Under the pieces are notes generated by a model. It ran no database searches. It was not told the DNA's origin and saw only the letters and a list, made by a program, of their open reading frames with translations. Positions 17,881-26,732 of a DNA stretch of 64,000 nt are shown here, in pieces. The number at the start of each line of letters is the position of its first letter. The stretch's first letter is position 1. The position numbers and the translations under genes are program-made. The stretch covers positions 1,736,001 through 1,800,000 of the forward strand of contig CBDEFR010000009.1 of NCBI GenBank assembly GCA_965237505.1, given 5' to 3'. Source of the stretch: NVTR01 sp965237505. Lineage in GTDB: Bacteria; Pseudomonadota; Alphaproteobacteria; Rhodobacterales; Rhodobacteraceae.

Positions 17881-20165
17881 TGCCCGATCTTCTGATCGAA
17901 CTTTTCTCCGAGGAAATCCCGGCCCGGATGCAGGCGCGTGCCTGTGATGATCTCAAGCGGCTGGTGACTGACGGGCTGGTTTCGGCCGGGCTGACTTATG
18001 CCAGCGCCGGGGCGTTCGCGACCCCGCGTCGCTTGGCGCTGTCGGTTCAGGAGCTCAGCGGCGAAAGCCCCAACAGGCGCGAAGAACGCAAAGGCCCGCG
18101 CACCGATGCGCCGCAGAAAGCGCTCGACGGGTTTCTGCGCGCCACCGGTTTGAATCGGGACCAACTACAAACCCGCCCGGATAAAAAGGCCGAGGTTTAT
18201 GTTGCCGTAATCGAACGCCCAGGCCGTCCGGTGGCTGATATTGTGGCCGAGGTGCTGGCGGCGACGATCCGCAATTTTCCGTGGCCCAAATCGATGCGCT
18301 GGGGGGCAGGCGCGCTGACATGGGTGCGGCCTTTGCAGGCGATCCTGTGTATTTTGAGCGATGAAGGTGGCGCTACCGTCGTGCCGCTGGACATTGACGG
18401 CATAGTCTCCGGCAACACCACCCAGGGCCACCGGTTCATGGCGCCGGGCTCGATCAAAGTCGTCCGCTTTGACGACTACGTGACCAAGCTGAAAAAGGCG
18501 CATGTAATTTTGGACGCTTCGGCGCGGGCCGACCACATCTGGGCCGACGCCACCAACCTGGCCTTCGCGCAAGGTCTGGAAGTCGTTGAAGACCCCGCGC
18601 TTTTGGCAGAAGTCGCGGGGCTTGTGGAATGGCCGGTGGTGCTGATGGGCCAGATCGGCGCGGACTTTCTCGACCTGCCGCCAGAGGTTCTGCAGACATC
18701 CATGCGCGAGCACCAAAAGTTCTTTTCGGTGCGCAACGCGAGTTCCGGCCGGATCGAGCGATTCATCACCGTCGCCAGCCGCGAAACCGCTGATCAGGGT
18801 GCAACGATCTTGGCGGGCAACCAAAAAGTGTTGGCAGCGCGCCTGTCGGACGCAAGGTTCTTCTGGGAAAACGACCTGCGCGTAGCCAAGGCGGGCATGG
18901 GCGAGTGGAACAAGGCGCTGAAAGGCGTGACCTTCCACAGCAAGCTCGGATCACAAGCCGAACGCGTTGACCGCATCACTTCTTTGGCCCGCAAAATCGC
19001 CCCGCTGGTCGAGGCGGATGCAGGCGAGGCCGAACAAGCGGCGCGACTGTGCAAAGCCGACCTTTCATCGGAAATGGTCAAGGAATTTCCCACATTGCAG
19101 GGGATCATGGGGCGGTATTACGCGAAAAGTGCAGATTTGTCAGATGACGTGGCAGGCGCAATTCATGACCATTACGCGCCTTTGGGGCCGTCTGATGCGG
19201 TGCCGAGCGCACCAGTTTCGGTGGCCGTGGCACTTGCTGACAAGATCGAATTGGTGAATTCATTTTGGACAGTTGACGAACTTCCCACTGGCTCTAAAGA
19301 TCCGTTCGGAGTTAGACGGGCAGCACTCGGTATAATTCGCATATTGATTGAAAATGAAACCAAGACGGAATTAGCGGATCAATTGTTTTCCACTGGTTTC
19401 ATGGCAACTCAGCGAGACGCAATTCTTGCCGGATATGGTCAAACATTATTGTTCGATGATTTGAGAGATGAATTTGATGCGCTGCGCAAGAAATTGGGCT
19501 CAATTGAGGGATGGAAAGACGAGACAGTCTTCAACAGTCTTTTACGCCATGTGTCCGCCTACTCTGCCTACGCATCTGAGCCTGAAGTGGAACTGGAACG
19601 GATCAGAAAGCAAGTAGCCAATGGATCGCCAATTCTGTCCGCCAACCTCCTTACCTTCCTACATGACCGCCTCAAAGTCCATCTCCGCGACCAAGGCATC
19701 CGCCACGACATCATCGACGCCTGCATCGCCATGCCGAACAACGACGACTTCACGCTTCTGGCCAATCGCGCCACAGCACTTGCCGATTTCCTGAAAACCG
19801 ACGACGGCGAGAACCTGCTGCAGGGCTTCAAGCGCGCCAACAACATCCTCATCCAGGCCGAGGAAAAGGACGGCGTCGAATATTCCTACGGGGCGGACGC
19901 GAAATTCGCCGACGGTCCGGAGGAAAAATCCCTGTTCGCGGCCCTTGACCGCGAAGGCGGTGCGATCTCTGCGGCCATTAAGATCGAAGATTTCGCGGCG
20001 GCCATGTCAGGCATGGCCGCTTTACGAAAACCCATTGATACGTTTTTTGATGCCGTTCAGGTCAACACCGACAATGACATTATCCGCCGCAACCGGCTGA
20101 ACCTTCTCGGTGACATTCGCAAACTCTGTCTCAGCGTCGCCGATCTGACCCGCGTTAACGGCTAA
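17880..20165 (+). CDS. glyS: Glycyl-tRNA synthetase beta subunit
   Basis: Beta subunit, 761 aa, needed for tRNA-Gly recognition. ATG 17880 overlaps the stop of the previous gene. N-terminal LLIELFSEEIPARMQ is the family signature. Central LQTSMREHQKFFSVRN and DARFFWENDLR, and a C-terminal DALR-type anticodon-binding region with AALRKPIDTFFDAVQVN, are all present. Codon use changes between about 19230 and 19620 (many AT-ending codons) and returns to GC-rich afterwards. Confidence 0.96.
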   Translation: MPDLLIELFSEEIPARMQARACDDLKRLVTDGLVSAGLTYASAGAFATPRRLALSVQELSGESPNRREERKGPRTDAPQKALDGFLRATGLNRDQLQTRPDKKAEVYVAVIERPGRPVADIVAEVLAATIRNFPWPKSMRWGAGALTWVRPLQAILCILSDEGGATVVPLDIDGIVSGNTTQGHRFMAPGSIKVVRFDDYVTKLKKAHVILDASARADHIWADATNLAFAQGLEVVEDPALLAEVAGLVEWPVVLMGQIGADFLDLPPEVLQTSMREHQKFFSVRNASSGRIERFITVASRETADQGATILAGNQKVLAARLSDARFFWENDLRVAKAGMGEWNKALKGVTFHSKLGSQAERVDRITSLARKIAPLVEADAGEAEQAARLCKADLSSEMVKEFPTLQGIMGRYYAKSADLSDDVAGAIHDHYAPLGPSDAVPSAPVSVAVALADKIELVNSFWTVDELPTGSKDPFGVRRAALGIIRILIENETKTELADQLFSTGFMATQRDAILAGYGQTLLFDDLRDEFDALRKKLGSIEGWKDETVFNSLLRHVSAYSAYASEPEVELERIRKQVANGSPILSANLLTFLHDRLKVHLRDQGIRHDIIDACIAMPNNDDFTLLANRATALADFLKTDDGENLLQGFKRANNILIQAEEKDGVEYSYGADAKFADGPEEKSLFAALDREGGAISAAIKIEDFAAAMSGMAALRKPIDTFFDAVQVNTDNDIIRRNRLNLLGDIRKLCLSVADLTRVNG

Positions 20166-20169
20166 AGCC

Positions 20170-20216
20170 ACTTTAAAGACTTTAAAGACCCCCCGAAAAA
20201 ACTTTAAAGACTTTAA
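20170..20216 (+). repeat. Pair of direct repeats of a CTTTAAAG-rich 16-mer after glyS
   Basis: ACTTTAAAGACTTTAA occurs at 20170-20185 and again at 20201-20216, spaced 31 bases apart, with CCCCCC and GGGG blocks between and after. Each unit is itself close to a palindrome. It lies just after the glyS stop, so a termination or protein-binding role is possible; no T-run follows. Confidence 0.5.
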
Positions 20217-20548
20217 GGGGAATTTTGCAGGTCCGCTCCGGGCTCGATGCCGTCGTTCGACGCCGGATGATCCAGAGGCCGCTTCTAAAAGTCGAACGTC
20301 CGAGTTTTGCCCTAACCATCTGCTTCTAGGGAAACGCTGTTAGCCACTATGTATCTCGACCAGATCGCTTGACGTCCTCGGCCGGATCGCCGATCACAAG
20401 ATCACGCGCTTGGATGAACTGATGCCTTGGTGCTACGCTGCAGAAGCAGCGTAGCAAGGACCACCGATCCATCGCCAGAGCGCCTTCACCAGGCGGCAGC
20501 GCGGCATCGACGGCGCTTTCCAAATACCCAGTTTCAATCCAGTTAGGC
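20217..20548. other. Non-coding gap with a perfect 10-bp hairpin
   Basis: No supported gene. An inverted repeat GCTACGCTGC (20432-20441) and GCAGCGTAGC (20446-20455) forms a 10-bp stem with a 4-base loop. It lies about 90 bases beyond the 3' end of the lectin-like gene (minus strand) and may act as a terminator for either side, although no U-tract follows on either strand. Confidence 0.45.
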
Positions 20549-21247
20549 CTAGTCGGCAGCGAAGCAGTAGAAACGGCCGGCGCCGCCGGTCCGCACTAGT
20601 CCTTCGACATTGCAGCCGCCGCGGGTCGAATGCACCGAATTCCATGAGGTGTTGCCGCCGCCAGTGCGGTCGTGATGGCCGACCCAGCCACGGGCATCCT
20701 CGGAATCGCTGGTCCAGTTCTGGCAGCTACGGTCCTCGCCGGCCGGCCAAGCCCTGCCGAAACTGTCCGATCCGGTCAGGATGTCATGCTGGTTGCGGGT
20801 ACCTTCCGGGCGCAGCCTGGCGTCGCGCCCAATTACGGGCTCACCGGTCTCGGTCAGCGCGCTGAGGTAAGTCACGTTGTTGCGGTCGCGCTCGAAATCG
20901 CCGTGCAGATCGTAGACGCTTTTGGCGATCAGCTCGCCCTTGAAATTGTGCCAGGGACCGCTGCCGATGCGGTCACGCGCACTGATCGCCGGCGCGTCCT
21001 CGGTGGCCTGGGTGCTCAGATAGGCACGCCAGACCCGGTCGCCAGCACCGGCAGCCGCCGCCAGATTCTGGCAGATCGCGTCGGCTCCTTCCAGCCCGCC
21101 GAGGTTGCCGCTGCCGGGCACCGTGCCAGTGATGAAGAAAGTCATCGGCTCCGGCGGGGTGGTGTTGTCAGCAGCTTGCTGCGCTGAAGCCGGCAGTCCG
21201 GCAAGGCAACTGAGGGCTAGCAGTGAAACAAGACATCTTCTCAACAT
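20549..21247 (-). CDS. Secreted lectin-like protein
   Basis: 232 aa with a signal peptide (LVSLLALSCLAGLPASAQQ). The mature part has FFITGTVPGSGNLGGLEGAD with following Cys, then RVWRAYLSTQA, ARDRIGSGPWHNFKGELIA, HDILTGSDSFGRAW, GWVGHHDRTGGG and GGAGRFYCFAAD. This pattern is common in proteobacterial proteins annotated as lectin-like (endostatin/C-type-lectin-like fold); four Cys are likely disulfide-bonded. Ligand unknown. It is monocistronic, with GGAGAC upstream of the ATG. Confidence 0.7.
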   Translation of the reverse strand: MLRRCLVSLLALSCLAGLPASAQQAADNTTPPEPMTFFITGTVPGSGNLGGLEGADAICQNLAAAAGAGDRVWRAYLSTQATEDAPAISARDRIGSGPWHNFKGELIAKSVYDLHGDFERDRNNVTYLSALTETGEPVIGRDARLRPEGTRNQHDILTGSDSFGRAWPAGEDRSCQNWTSDSEDARGWVGHHDRTGGGNTSWNSVHSTRGGCNVEGLVRTGGAGRFYCFAAD

Positions 21248-21427
21248 CGTTTTAGTCTCCCTGGTGAGTGGTGGGATCGTATCGACTGGATGAACCGATA
21301 CGCCACAAGTGGAGTGATGGTCGCGGCAGACTGAGCGAAGTCTGGGTTCGGATCAAGCCTCCCGTGCAAGGTGAGCCGCGATTTAAAGGTTTAGATGGGG
21401 TTGCCGGACGCACACCTCTTAGCTGAT

Positions 21428-23083
21428 ATTCCCCAAGTAGCTTGGGCTTTGAGGTAATTTAGCCGCGTTTGGCTGTTTTCGCAAGGTTGTCGCTGGTTGC
21501 CTTGGTCAGTCGAGCGTGACTTTGATGTTTTGGTCTGTGTTCTGGGCCTCTGTACCTGTTTTTTGCCCCTGTCGCGCCGTATCGTCGATTTCTGGACACA
21601 TCTACTTTGCCGCTTTTGTTGAGGTATTGCGGCGATGGCGCTCATGCGGGACATGGAGGTGCGCGTAGGCGCTGAATGGCTTTGAGGATGCCCTGGAAAA
21701 GGGAGCCACTGATAGCAACCTCAGCCAGTTGGAAGGTGATGGCACGGGCGTGTCGAACAACTCTTGCGCCGGTTTTGATAAGCCGGGTCTGCAAACTGGT
21801 GAGTGACCAGTCGGCCACCTCCTCGGGCAGTTCTACGCCCTGCAAGAAGATGCCAAGGTTATAGGCCAGTGCGTGAAGCTGAAGCCGCACCTCGTTGTTG
21901 GCAAAGCGTTTGCAGGACAGTCGCGTCCAGGTGATGGCCTGCTTGCCCTCCTTGATGTGTTGCTCTGCCGTGCCCCGCTGGTTGTAGAAGCGGACAACCT
22001 CCTCTGGCTCCATCGGCAGGTTGGTCACGATGAAACCCAAACGGGGAAACAACTCGTCCGGATGCCACTCGATTTTGGCGACCACCCGGCGCGGCTTATC
22101 CCAGCTTTGGGCCTGATACTCGAACTCTTCATAGAAGCGTTTGACCTTGGTCTTTGACGGTCGCCCCACTGGGCGGGTGAGACGATGCGCGATGCGACTT
22201 TCCAACACAGCGTTCTTCTTCAGGCGGACAGCATAATAATATTCCGCCGCTTCAAGGTCTTTGTACAGCTCCGGGATGGCAAAGGCGGCATCCGCCCTAA
22301 AGAACCGCATCAGGTCTCGCTTTGCATAGCGGGCGATGACGGGAGCCAGAAGCGCTTTCCATCCATCGGCACTATGGACGTTGCCATGGCGCAGGACGCT
22401 GCGCTCCAGATGACCAAACTGGTTGAAGATGAAGAGCGGATGATAACACATGCAGCCGAAGTGCCCGTTCCATGCGGTTCCTTCCTGTGCCCCGTGGGTC
22501 GGGCTGACAGAACTGTCCATGTCCAGTGTGATGTACTTCAGCCCTTTGCGGTCATGCACCGCGTCAATCCACTGTCCCGACAGATCAGAAAGTGCCGCGC
22601 GATTATCATTCACTGCCAGAACCTCAGTCTCAAACCGCCCCATCTGGCTCGCGGATGCTGCCTGTTCATCAACAGCCCGTCCGCCCACAATCTGGCGCAT
22701 CACCGGATCGAGCGCTAAACGCTCCGCGTCATTGACGTCCTCGTAGCCAGCAAGGCGACCAAAGACAGACTGACGCAAAAGCCCGACAAGGGTGTGAACG
22801 CAATTGCGGCCCTTGCGCACGTCCTTGAGAAGACCGCCAGCCATATCGTGCAGGCTGAGCACTTCATCCAATTCCCGATACAGCAGCAACCCGCCGTCAG
22901 AACTGATCTTGGAACCGTGGAACTCAAGCCGTACCCGACGGTCAAAACCCAGTCTGACACCACCTGATTTGCCCGCACCCTCTGGGTGATCCATGATCTA
23001 CAACCTTCCGCCACATTAACCTGCTGTAATATAACACAAATACGGGCTTGAATGAAAACAAATCCGTCAGCTACTTGGGGAAT
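21428..23083 (-). mobile_element. IS1380-family insertion sequence
   Basis: About 1.65 kb between inverted copies of ATTCCCCAAGTAGCT (left at 21428-21442, right at 23069-23083). Transposase on the minus strand. No convincing target duplication could be read, and the ends may be a few bases shorter (CCCC...GGGG, 21431-23080). It lies between the lectin-like gene and the dikinase-like gene and may have displaced the latter's promoter. Confidence 0.85.
21642..22994 (-). CDS. IS1380-family transposase
   Basis: 450-aa DDE transposase. It shows the family N-terminus (KISSDGGLLLYRELDEVLSL), the first Asp in YITLDMDSSVSPTHG, the second in FFRADAAFAIPELYKDLE, and the YNQRGTAEQHIKEGKQAI block with the catalytic Glu. 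It is of full length with no interruption, so it is potentially active. Confidence 0.94.
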   Translation of the reverse strand: MDHPEGAGKSGGVRLGFDRRVRLEFHGSKISSDGGLLLYRELDEVLSLHDMAGGLLKDVRKGRNCVHTLVGLLRQSVFGRLAGYEDVNDAERLALDPVMRQIVGGRAVDEQAASASQMGRFETEVLAVNDNRAALSDLSGQWIDAVHDRKGLKYITLDMDSSVSPTHGAQEGTAWNGHFGCMCYHPLFIFNQFGHLERSVLRHGNVHSADGWKALLAPVIARYAKRDLMRFFRADAAFAIPELYKDLEAAEYYYAVRLKKNAVLESRIAHRLTRPVGRPSKTKVKRFYEEFEYQAQSWDKPRRVVAKIEWHPDELFPRLGFIVTNLPMEPEEVVRFYNQRGTAEQHIKEGKQAITWTRLSCKRFANNEVRLQLHALAYNLGIFLQGVELPEEVADWSLTSLQTRLIKTGARVVRHARAITFQLAEVAISGSLFQGILKAIQRLRAPPCPA

Positions 23084-23120
23084 GCGGGTTTAAAGAAATC
23101 GTCTGAAACCTTGAATAGTT

Positions 23121-23161
23121 AATGTTTTGGCAACAAAACGTCACTGTTGCGCCAAAACATT
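23121..23161. promoter_or_regulatory. Palindrome upstream of the dikinase-like gene
   Basis: AATGTTTTGGC (23121-23131) is mirrored by GCCAAAACATT (23151-23161), an 11-bp perfect stem with a 19-base spacer, 40 bases before the preferred start of the next gene. It could be an operator for a dimeric regulator or an mRNA hairpin. An alternative TTG start (23147) would lie inside it, which argues against that start. Confidence 0.5.
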
Positions 23162-23200
23162 CTGACGCTATGCTGCAAGCGCAACTTCGAAAGTGCTGCA

Positions 23201-25747
23201 GTGCAGAAACTACTTGAAATCAATGGCTTCACCAGGATCCGGCGGGTCGCGCCGATCTCGCTTGACACCCACGGCGGCCGCGCCAAATGCCTGCAGCGCC
23301 TGATCCGCCTCGACCTCCCGGTCCCCCAAACCGTCGCGCTTTCGTTCGAAACCGTGCATCGCATCGGCACCGGAGAACTGCCTGATATCAAGACCTTACT
23401 CAGGATATTCGGTGGCCGGCCGCTGGTTTCGGTGCGGCCATCTTCGCAAGATCCTGACTGGGGCGGTCCGGGGGCGACGCTGAATATCGGCATGAATGAC
23501 GCGCGCCACGCGGAATTGGCCGAGAGCCACGGTGAAGAGGCGGCGAACGTGCTCTACCTTCGATTTGTGCAATCATATGCTGTCAATGTCGCGCGACTTG
23601 ACCCGGAAATGTTCGAATTGGACAACGGCGTGGGCCGGGATGCGCTGCAATCCGCACTCGATGCCTATCAGGCCGAGACCGAAGAGTATTTCCCCCAAGA
23701 TCCCGGCGAACAGTTGGGCGAAGTGCTGCACACCATGGCGCGCGCCTGGAACAGCACGACCGCACGCCTGTTGCGTCAGGCCAACGGCGCGCCTCTTGAC
23801 GCCGGCCTGGGGTTGGTGGTCCAGCAAATGGTACTTGGGGTGGGTCCGGGCGAAAGCGGTGCCGGCGTCGTGCAGTTTGTTGACCCTGTCACCGGGCACG
23901 CTCGGGTTACCGGGCGATTTCTGGGCCAAAGCCAGGGGCGCGACGCACTGCGCGCCACCACCGGCGCGATTTACCTGACAAACGATAAGCGAGGTGCCTC
24001 GCTCGAAGTCAAATGCCCTGAGATTTTTCAAACACTCAAGGATTATGGCGATCTTTGCCGCACCCAACTGCGCGAGGAATTGCAGATCGAATTTACCGTC
24101 GAAAACGGCTCACTGCACATTCTCGATGCGGCGCGGGTTCAAAGAAGTTCTCGCGCAGCGGTGCACATTGCCGTGGATCTGGCCAACGCAGGCGTGATCA
24201 CGCGACATGATGCGGTGCTGCGCATCGAGCCGCATTCGCTGCCGGAACTTCTGCATCCGCAGATAGACCCGAAAGAAAAACCCGAGGCATTCCTGCAGGG
24301 CATTGCCGCAAGCCCCGGTGCTGCGGTCGGCAAGATTGTGTTTACTTCGACTGCGGCGCAGGCCAGCGCGGCGCGCGGCGAGCCGTGCATTCTGGTGCGC
24401 CGCGAAACCACGCCAGAAGACATCCGTGGCATGCATTCGGCACGTGGCGTTTTGACGGAACGGGGCGGTGTGACCAGCCATGCTGCTGTGATCGCGCGCG
24501 GGCTGGGACTGCCTTGCGTGGTCGGCGCTGGCTCTATGCGGCTGAACACCAAGGATAAAACGCTACGAACTTCTGAGGGGCGGGTCTTTCGCGAGGGCGA
24601 TATCATCACCCTTGACGGCACCGCGGGTGAGGCGCTGTCAGGCGCTGCGAATATGCGCGATCCGGGGATTGGTGACGCATTCCAGACACTGCTTGGCTGG
24701 GCTGATGAAGCCTGCGACATCGATATCCGCGCCAACGCCGATACCCCGGCAGAAGCTCTGGTCGCGCGCAAATTTGACGCTCATGGCATCGGCCTGTGCC
24801 GAACCGAGCACATGTTCTTTGAAGAAGACCGTCTGACCGTGATGAGAGAGATGATTTTTACTGATGACGCGAATGATCGCGAAGCAGCACTGGAACGGCT
24901 CTTGCCAATGCAAAGGGCTGATTTCACGGAATTATTCAAGATCATGCACGGGCTGCCGGTGTGCATCCGGCTGTTGGACCCGCCGTTGCACGAATTCTTG
25001 CCGACCGGGCGTAGCGGCGTGCGCGATCTGGCCGAAGCAATGGGGCTACCGCTTTCGGATGTTACCCGCCGGATCGAGGCACTAAGCGAGTTTAACCCGA
25101 TGCTTGGTATGCGCGGGGTTCGTCTGGGCATCACCGTCCCGGAAATATACGACATGCAGGCACGCGCTATTTTTGAAGCGACAATTGAGGCGAGCCGTGG
25201 CGGCGCACCGGTGGTGCCCGAGATCATGATCCCACTGGTGTCTGCGAAAAAAGAGGTCGAGCTGGTGAAATCGCGCGTTGATGCGGTGGCAGCTGCGGTT
25301 CATAATGAAAACGGTGAAGAATTTGAATATCGCCTGGGTGTGATGGTCGAAACGCCGCGCGCGGCCCTGCGTGCCTACGAGATCGCGCAGTATGCCGCGT
25401 TCCTGTCATTTGGAACCAACGACCTGACACAGATGACCTATGGTCTGTCGCGAGATGATGCCGGACGATTCATGGGGGACTATGTGAACAAGGGGGTTTT
25501 TGCTGAAGATCCGTTCCACATTCTGGATACCGAGGGGGTCGGCGAATTGCTGACAATTGGCGCAGAACGCGGCCGACAGGCGCGCAAGGACATCGTTCTT
25601 TCCATTTGCGGCGAACATGGCGGCAACCCCGAATCAATCGCCTTCTGCCGCGCAGCTGGGTTTGACTATGTTTCCTGCTCGCCCTACCGGATTCCCGTCG
25701 CGCGGCTTGCCGCCGCACATTTGGCGTTAAGACAGCGTGCTTCGTAG
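23201..25747 (+). CDS. PEP-utilising enzyme / pyruvate phosphate dikinase-like protein
   Basis: Interconverts pyruvate and PEP with ATP/AMP in the PpdK family. GTG 23201 (MQKLLEINGF) gives 848 aa; TTG 23147 would give 866. Domains: N-terminal nucleotide-binding with VSVRPSSQDPDWGGPG, a mobile phosphohistidine domain with ERGGVTSHAAVIARGLGLP (catalytic His), and a C-terminal PEP-binding barrel with GLCRTEHMFFEEDR, MLGMRGVRLGI and FGTNDLTQMTYGLSRDD. CGEHGGNPESI follows near the end. Rhodobacterales carry such a gene just after glyS; here the lectin-like gene and IS1380 separate them. Whether it is a true dikinase or a paralogue is not decidable from sequence alone. Confidence 0.85.
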   Translation: MQKLLEINGFTRIRRVAPISLDTHGGRAKCLQRLIRLDLPVPQTVALSFETVHRIGTGELPDIKTLLRIFGGRPLVSVRPSSQDPDWGGPGATLNIGMNDARHAELAESHGEEAANVLYLRFVQSYAVNVARLDPEMFELDNGVGRDALQSALDAYQAETEEYFPQDPGEQLGEVLHTMARAWNSTTARLLRQANGAPLDAGLGLVVQQMVLGVGPGESGAGVVQFVDPVTGHARVTGRFLGQSQGRDALRATTGAIYLTNDKRGASLEVKCPEIFQTLKDYGDLCRTQLREELQIEFTVENGSLHILDAARVQRSSRAAVHIAVDLANAGVITRHDAVLRIEPHSLPELLHPQIDPKEKPEAFLQGIAASPGAAVGKIVFTSTAAQASAARGEPCILVRRETTPEDIRGMHSARGVLTERGGVTSHAAVIARGLGLPCVVGAGSMRLNTKDKTLRTSEGRVFREGDIITLDGTAGEALSGAANMRDPGIGDAFQTLLGWADEACDIDIRANADTPAEALVARKFDAHGIGLCRTEHMFFEEDRLTVMREMIFTDDANDREAALERLLPMQRADFTELFKIMHGLPVCIRLLDPPLHEFLPTGRSGVRDLAEAMGLPLSDVTRRIEALSEFNPMLGMRGVRLGITVPEIYDMQARAIFEATIEASRGGAPVVPEIMIPLVSAKKEVELVKSRVDAVAAAVHNENGEEFEYRLGVMVETPRAALRAYEIAQYAAFLSFGTNDLTQMTYGLSRDDAGRFMGDYVNKGVFAEDPFHILDTEGVGELLTIGAERGRQARKDIVLSICGEHGGNPESIAFCRAAGFDYVSCSPYRIPVARLAAAHLALRQRAS

Positions 25748-25942
25748 CGCGAATTAGGTAATTATCTGTAATTCCAACAATAATTGAACAGCATTGCGGA
25801 AAACTCCGTTCGCTTCCGTCATGTGATTCGCAGCCCGCTGCGGTCGAATCGAGCCAAAGACTGGACGAACGCCTCGTCTTGGCCTATTTGACCCCGGTTC
25901 GCGGTCGGGAATTCTTGGCCCGACATCGCACTGGAGGGGGGG

Positions 25943-26638
25943 ATGGCGCAGCTTCGGCTGAAGGAACTGATCTGTGTTTTGGTTGTTCTGGCATGGTCCG
26001 GCGGCGCCGTTGCCGACGTGACTCTTAGTCAGTCCAATGACCCGTATGCGGCTCTTGGTGCAAGTCTGACGCAACTCTTTGGAAGCGAAAAACTGGCGTT
26101 GAATGAAATTGACGCCGCCCGGATTGATCGTCTGCAGATCCGTCCGCGCATGTTCGGGGCGGCGGGCAGAACCGCAAAGTTTTCTTATTCTCAGGACTAC
26201 CTGGACAATCTGCCGACCGTCAAAGGCGATGCGGAGTGGCGTTGCCTGACAGAAGCGCTGTATTTTGAAGCCCGCGGCGAAAGTGTGAAAGGCCAATTCG
26301 CTGTGGCCGAAGTTATCCTGAACCGGTTCGACAGCGTGCGATTCCCAAACACGACCTGTAAAGTGGTCAATCAAGGCACCGGACGCAGGTATCAATGCCA
26401 GTTTACCTACACCTGTGACGGGTACAATGAAATCATACGCGAGCGCGCAGCCTGGATTCGGGTCGGCAAAGTAGCGCGCATATTACTGGACGGGACCGAA
26501 CGCAACCTGACCGAAGGGGCTACCCACTATCACACCAAGGCCGTGCGCCCGCGCTGGTCGCGAATATTTGCGCGCACCGCGACCATCGGTGCCCACAATT
26601 TTTACCGAATGCCAACGCGCACTGCATCTAAAGGCTGA
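25943..26638 (+). CDS. SleB-like cell wall hydrolase
   Basis: Exported lytic enzyme of the Hydrolase_2 (SleB) family, acting on peptidoglycan in the periplasm. It is 231 aa with a signal peptide (ELICVLVVLAWSGGAVADV). The catalytic domain spans about residues 95-210 with ALYFEARGESVKGQFAVAEV (catalytic Glu), ILNRFDSVRFPNTTCKVV, and CQFTYTCDGYN. GGAGGGGGG precedes the ATG at 25943. Monocistronic, about 195 bases after the dikinase-like gene. Confidence 0.88.
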   Translation: MAQLRLKELICVLVVLAWSGGAVADVTLSQSNDPYAALGASLTQLFGSEKLALNEIDAARIDRLQIRPRMFGAAGRTAKFSYSQDYLDNLPTVKGDAEWRCLTEALYFEARGESVKGQFAVAEVILNRFDSVRFPNTTCKVVNQGTGRRYQCQFTYTCDGYNEIIRERAAWIRVGKVARILLDGTERNLTEGATHYHTKAVRPRWSRIFARTATIGAHNFYRMPTRTASKG

Positions 26639-26732
26639 CTTGCGTCAGGTGCGGGCAAGTCGCTGTTGCAAAGTGCAGTGGCGGGCCGCGCCAAATTCCA
26701 GTAATTATCGAATATTTTCTCAAGGCACGCGC

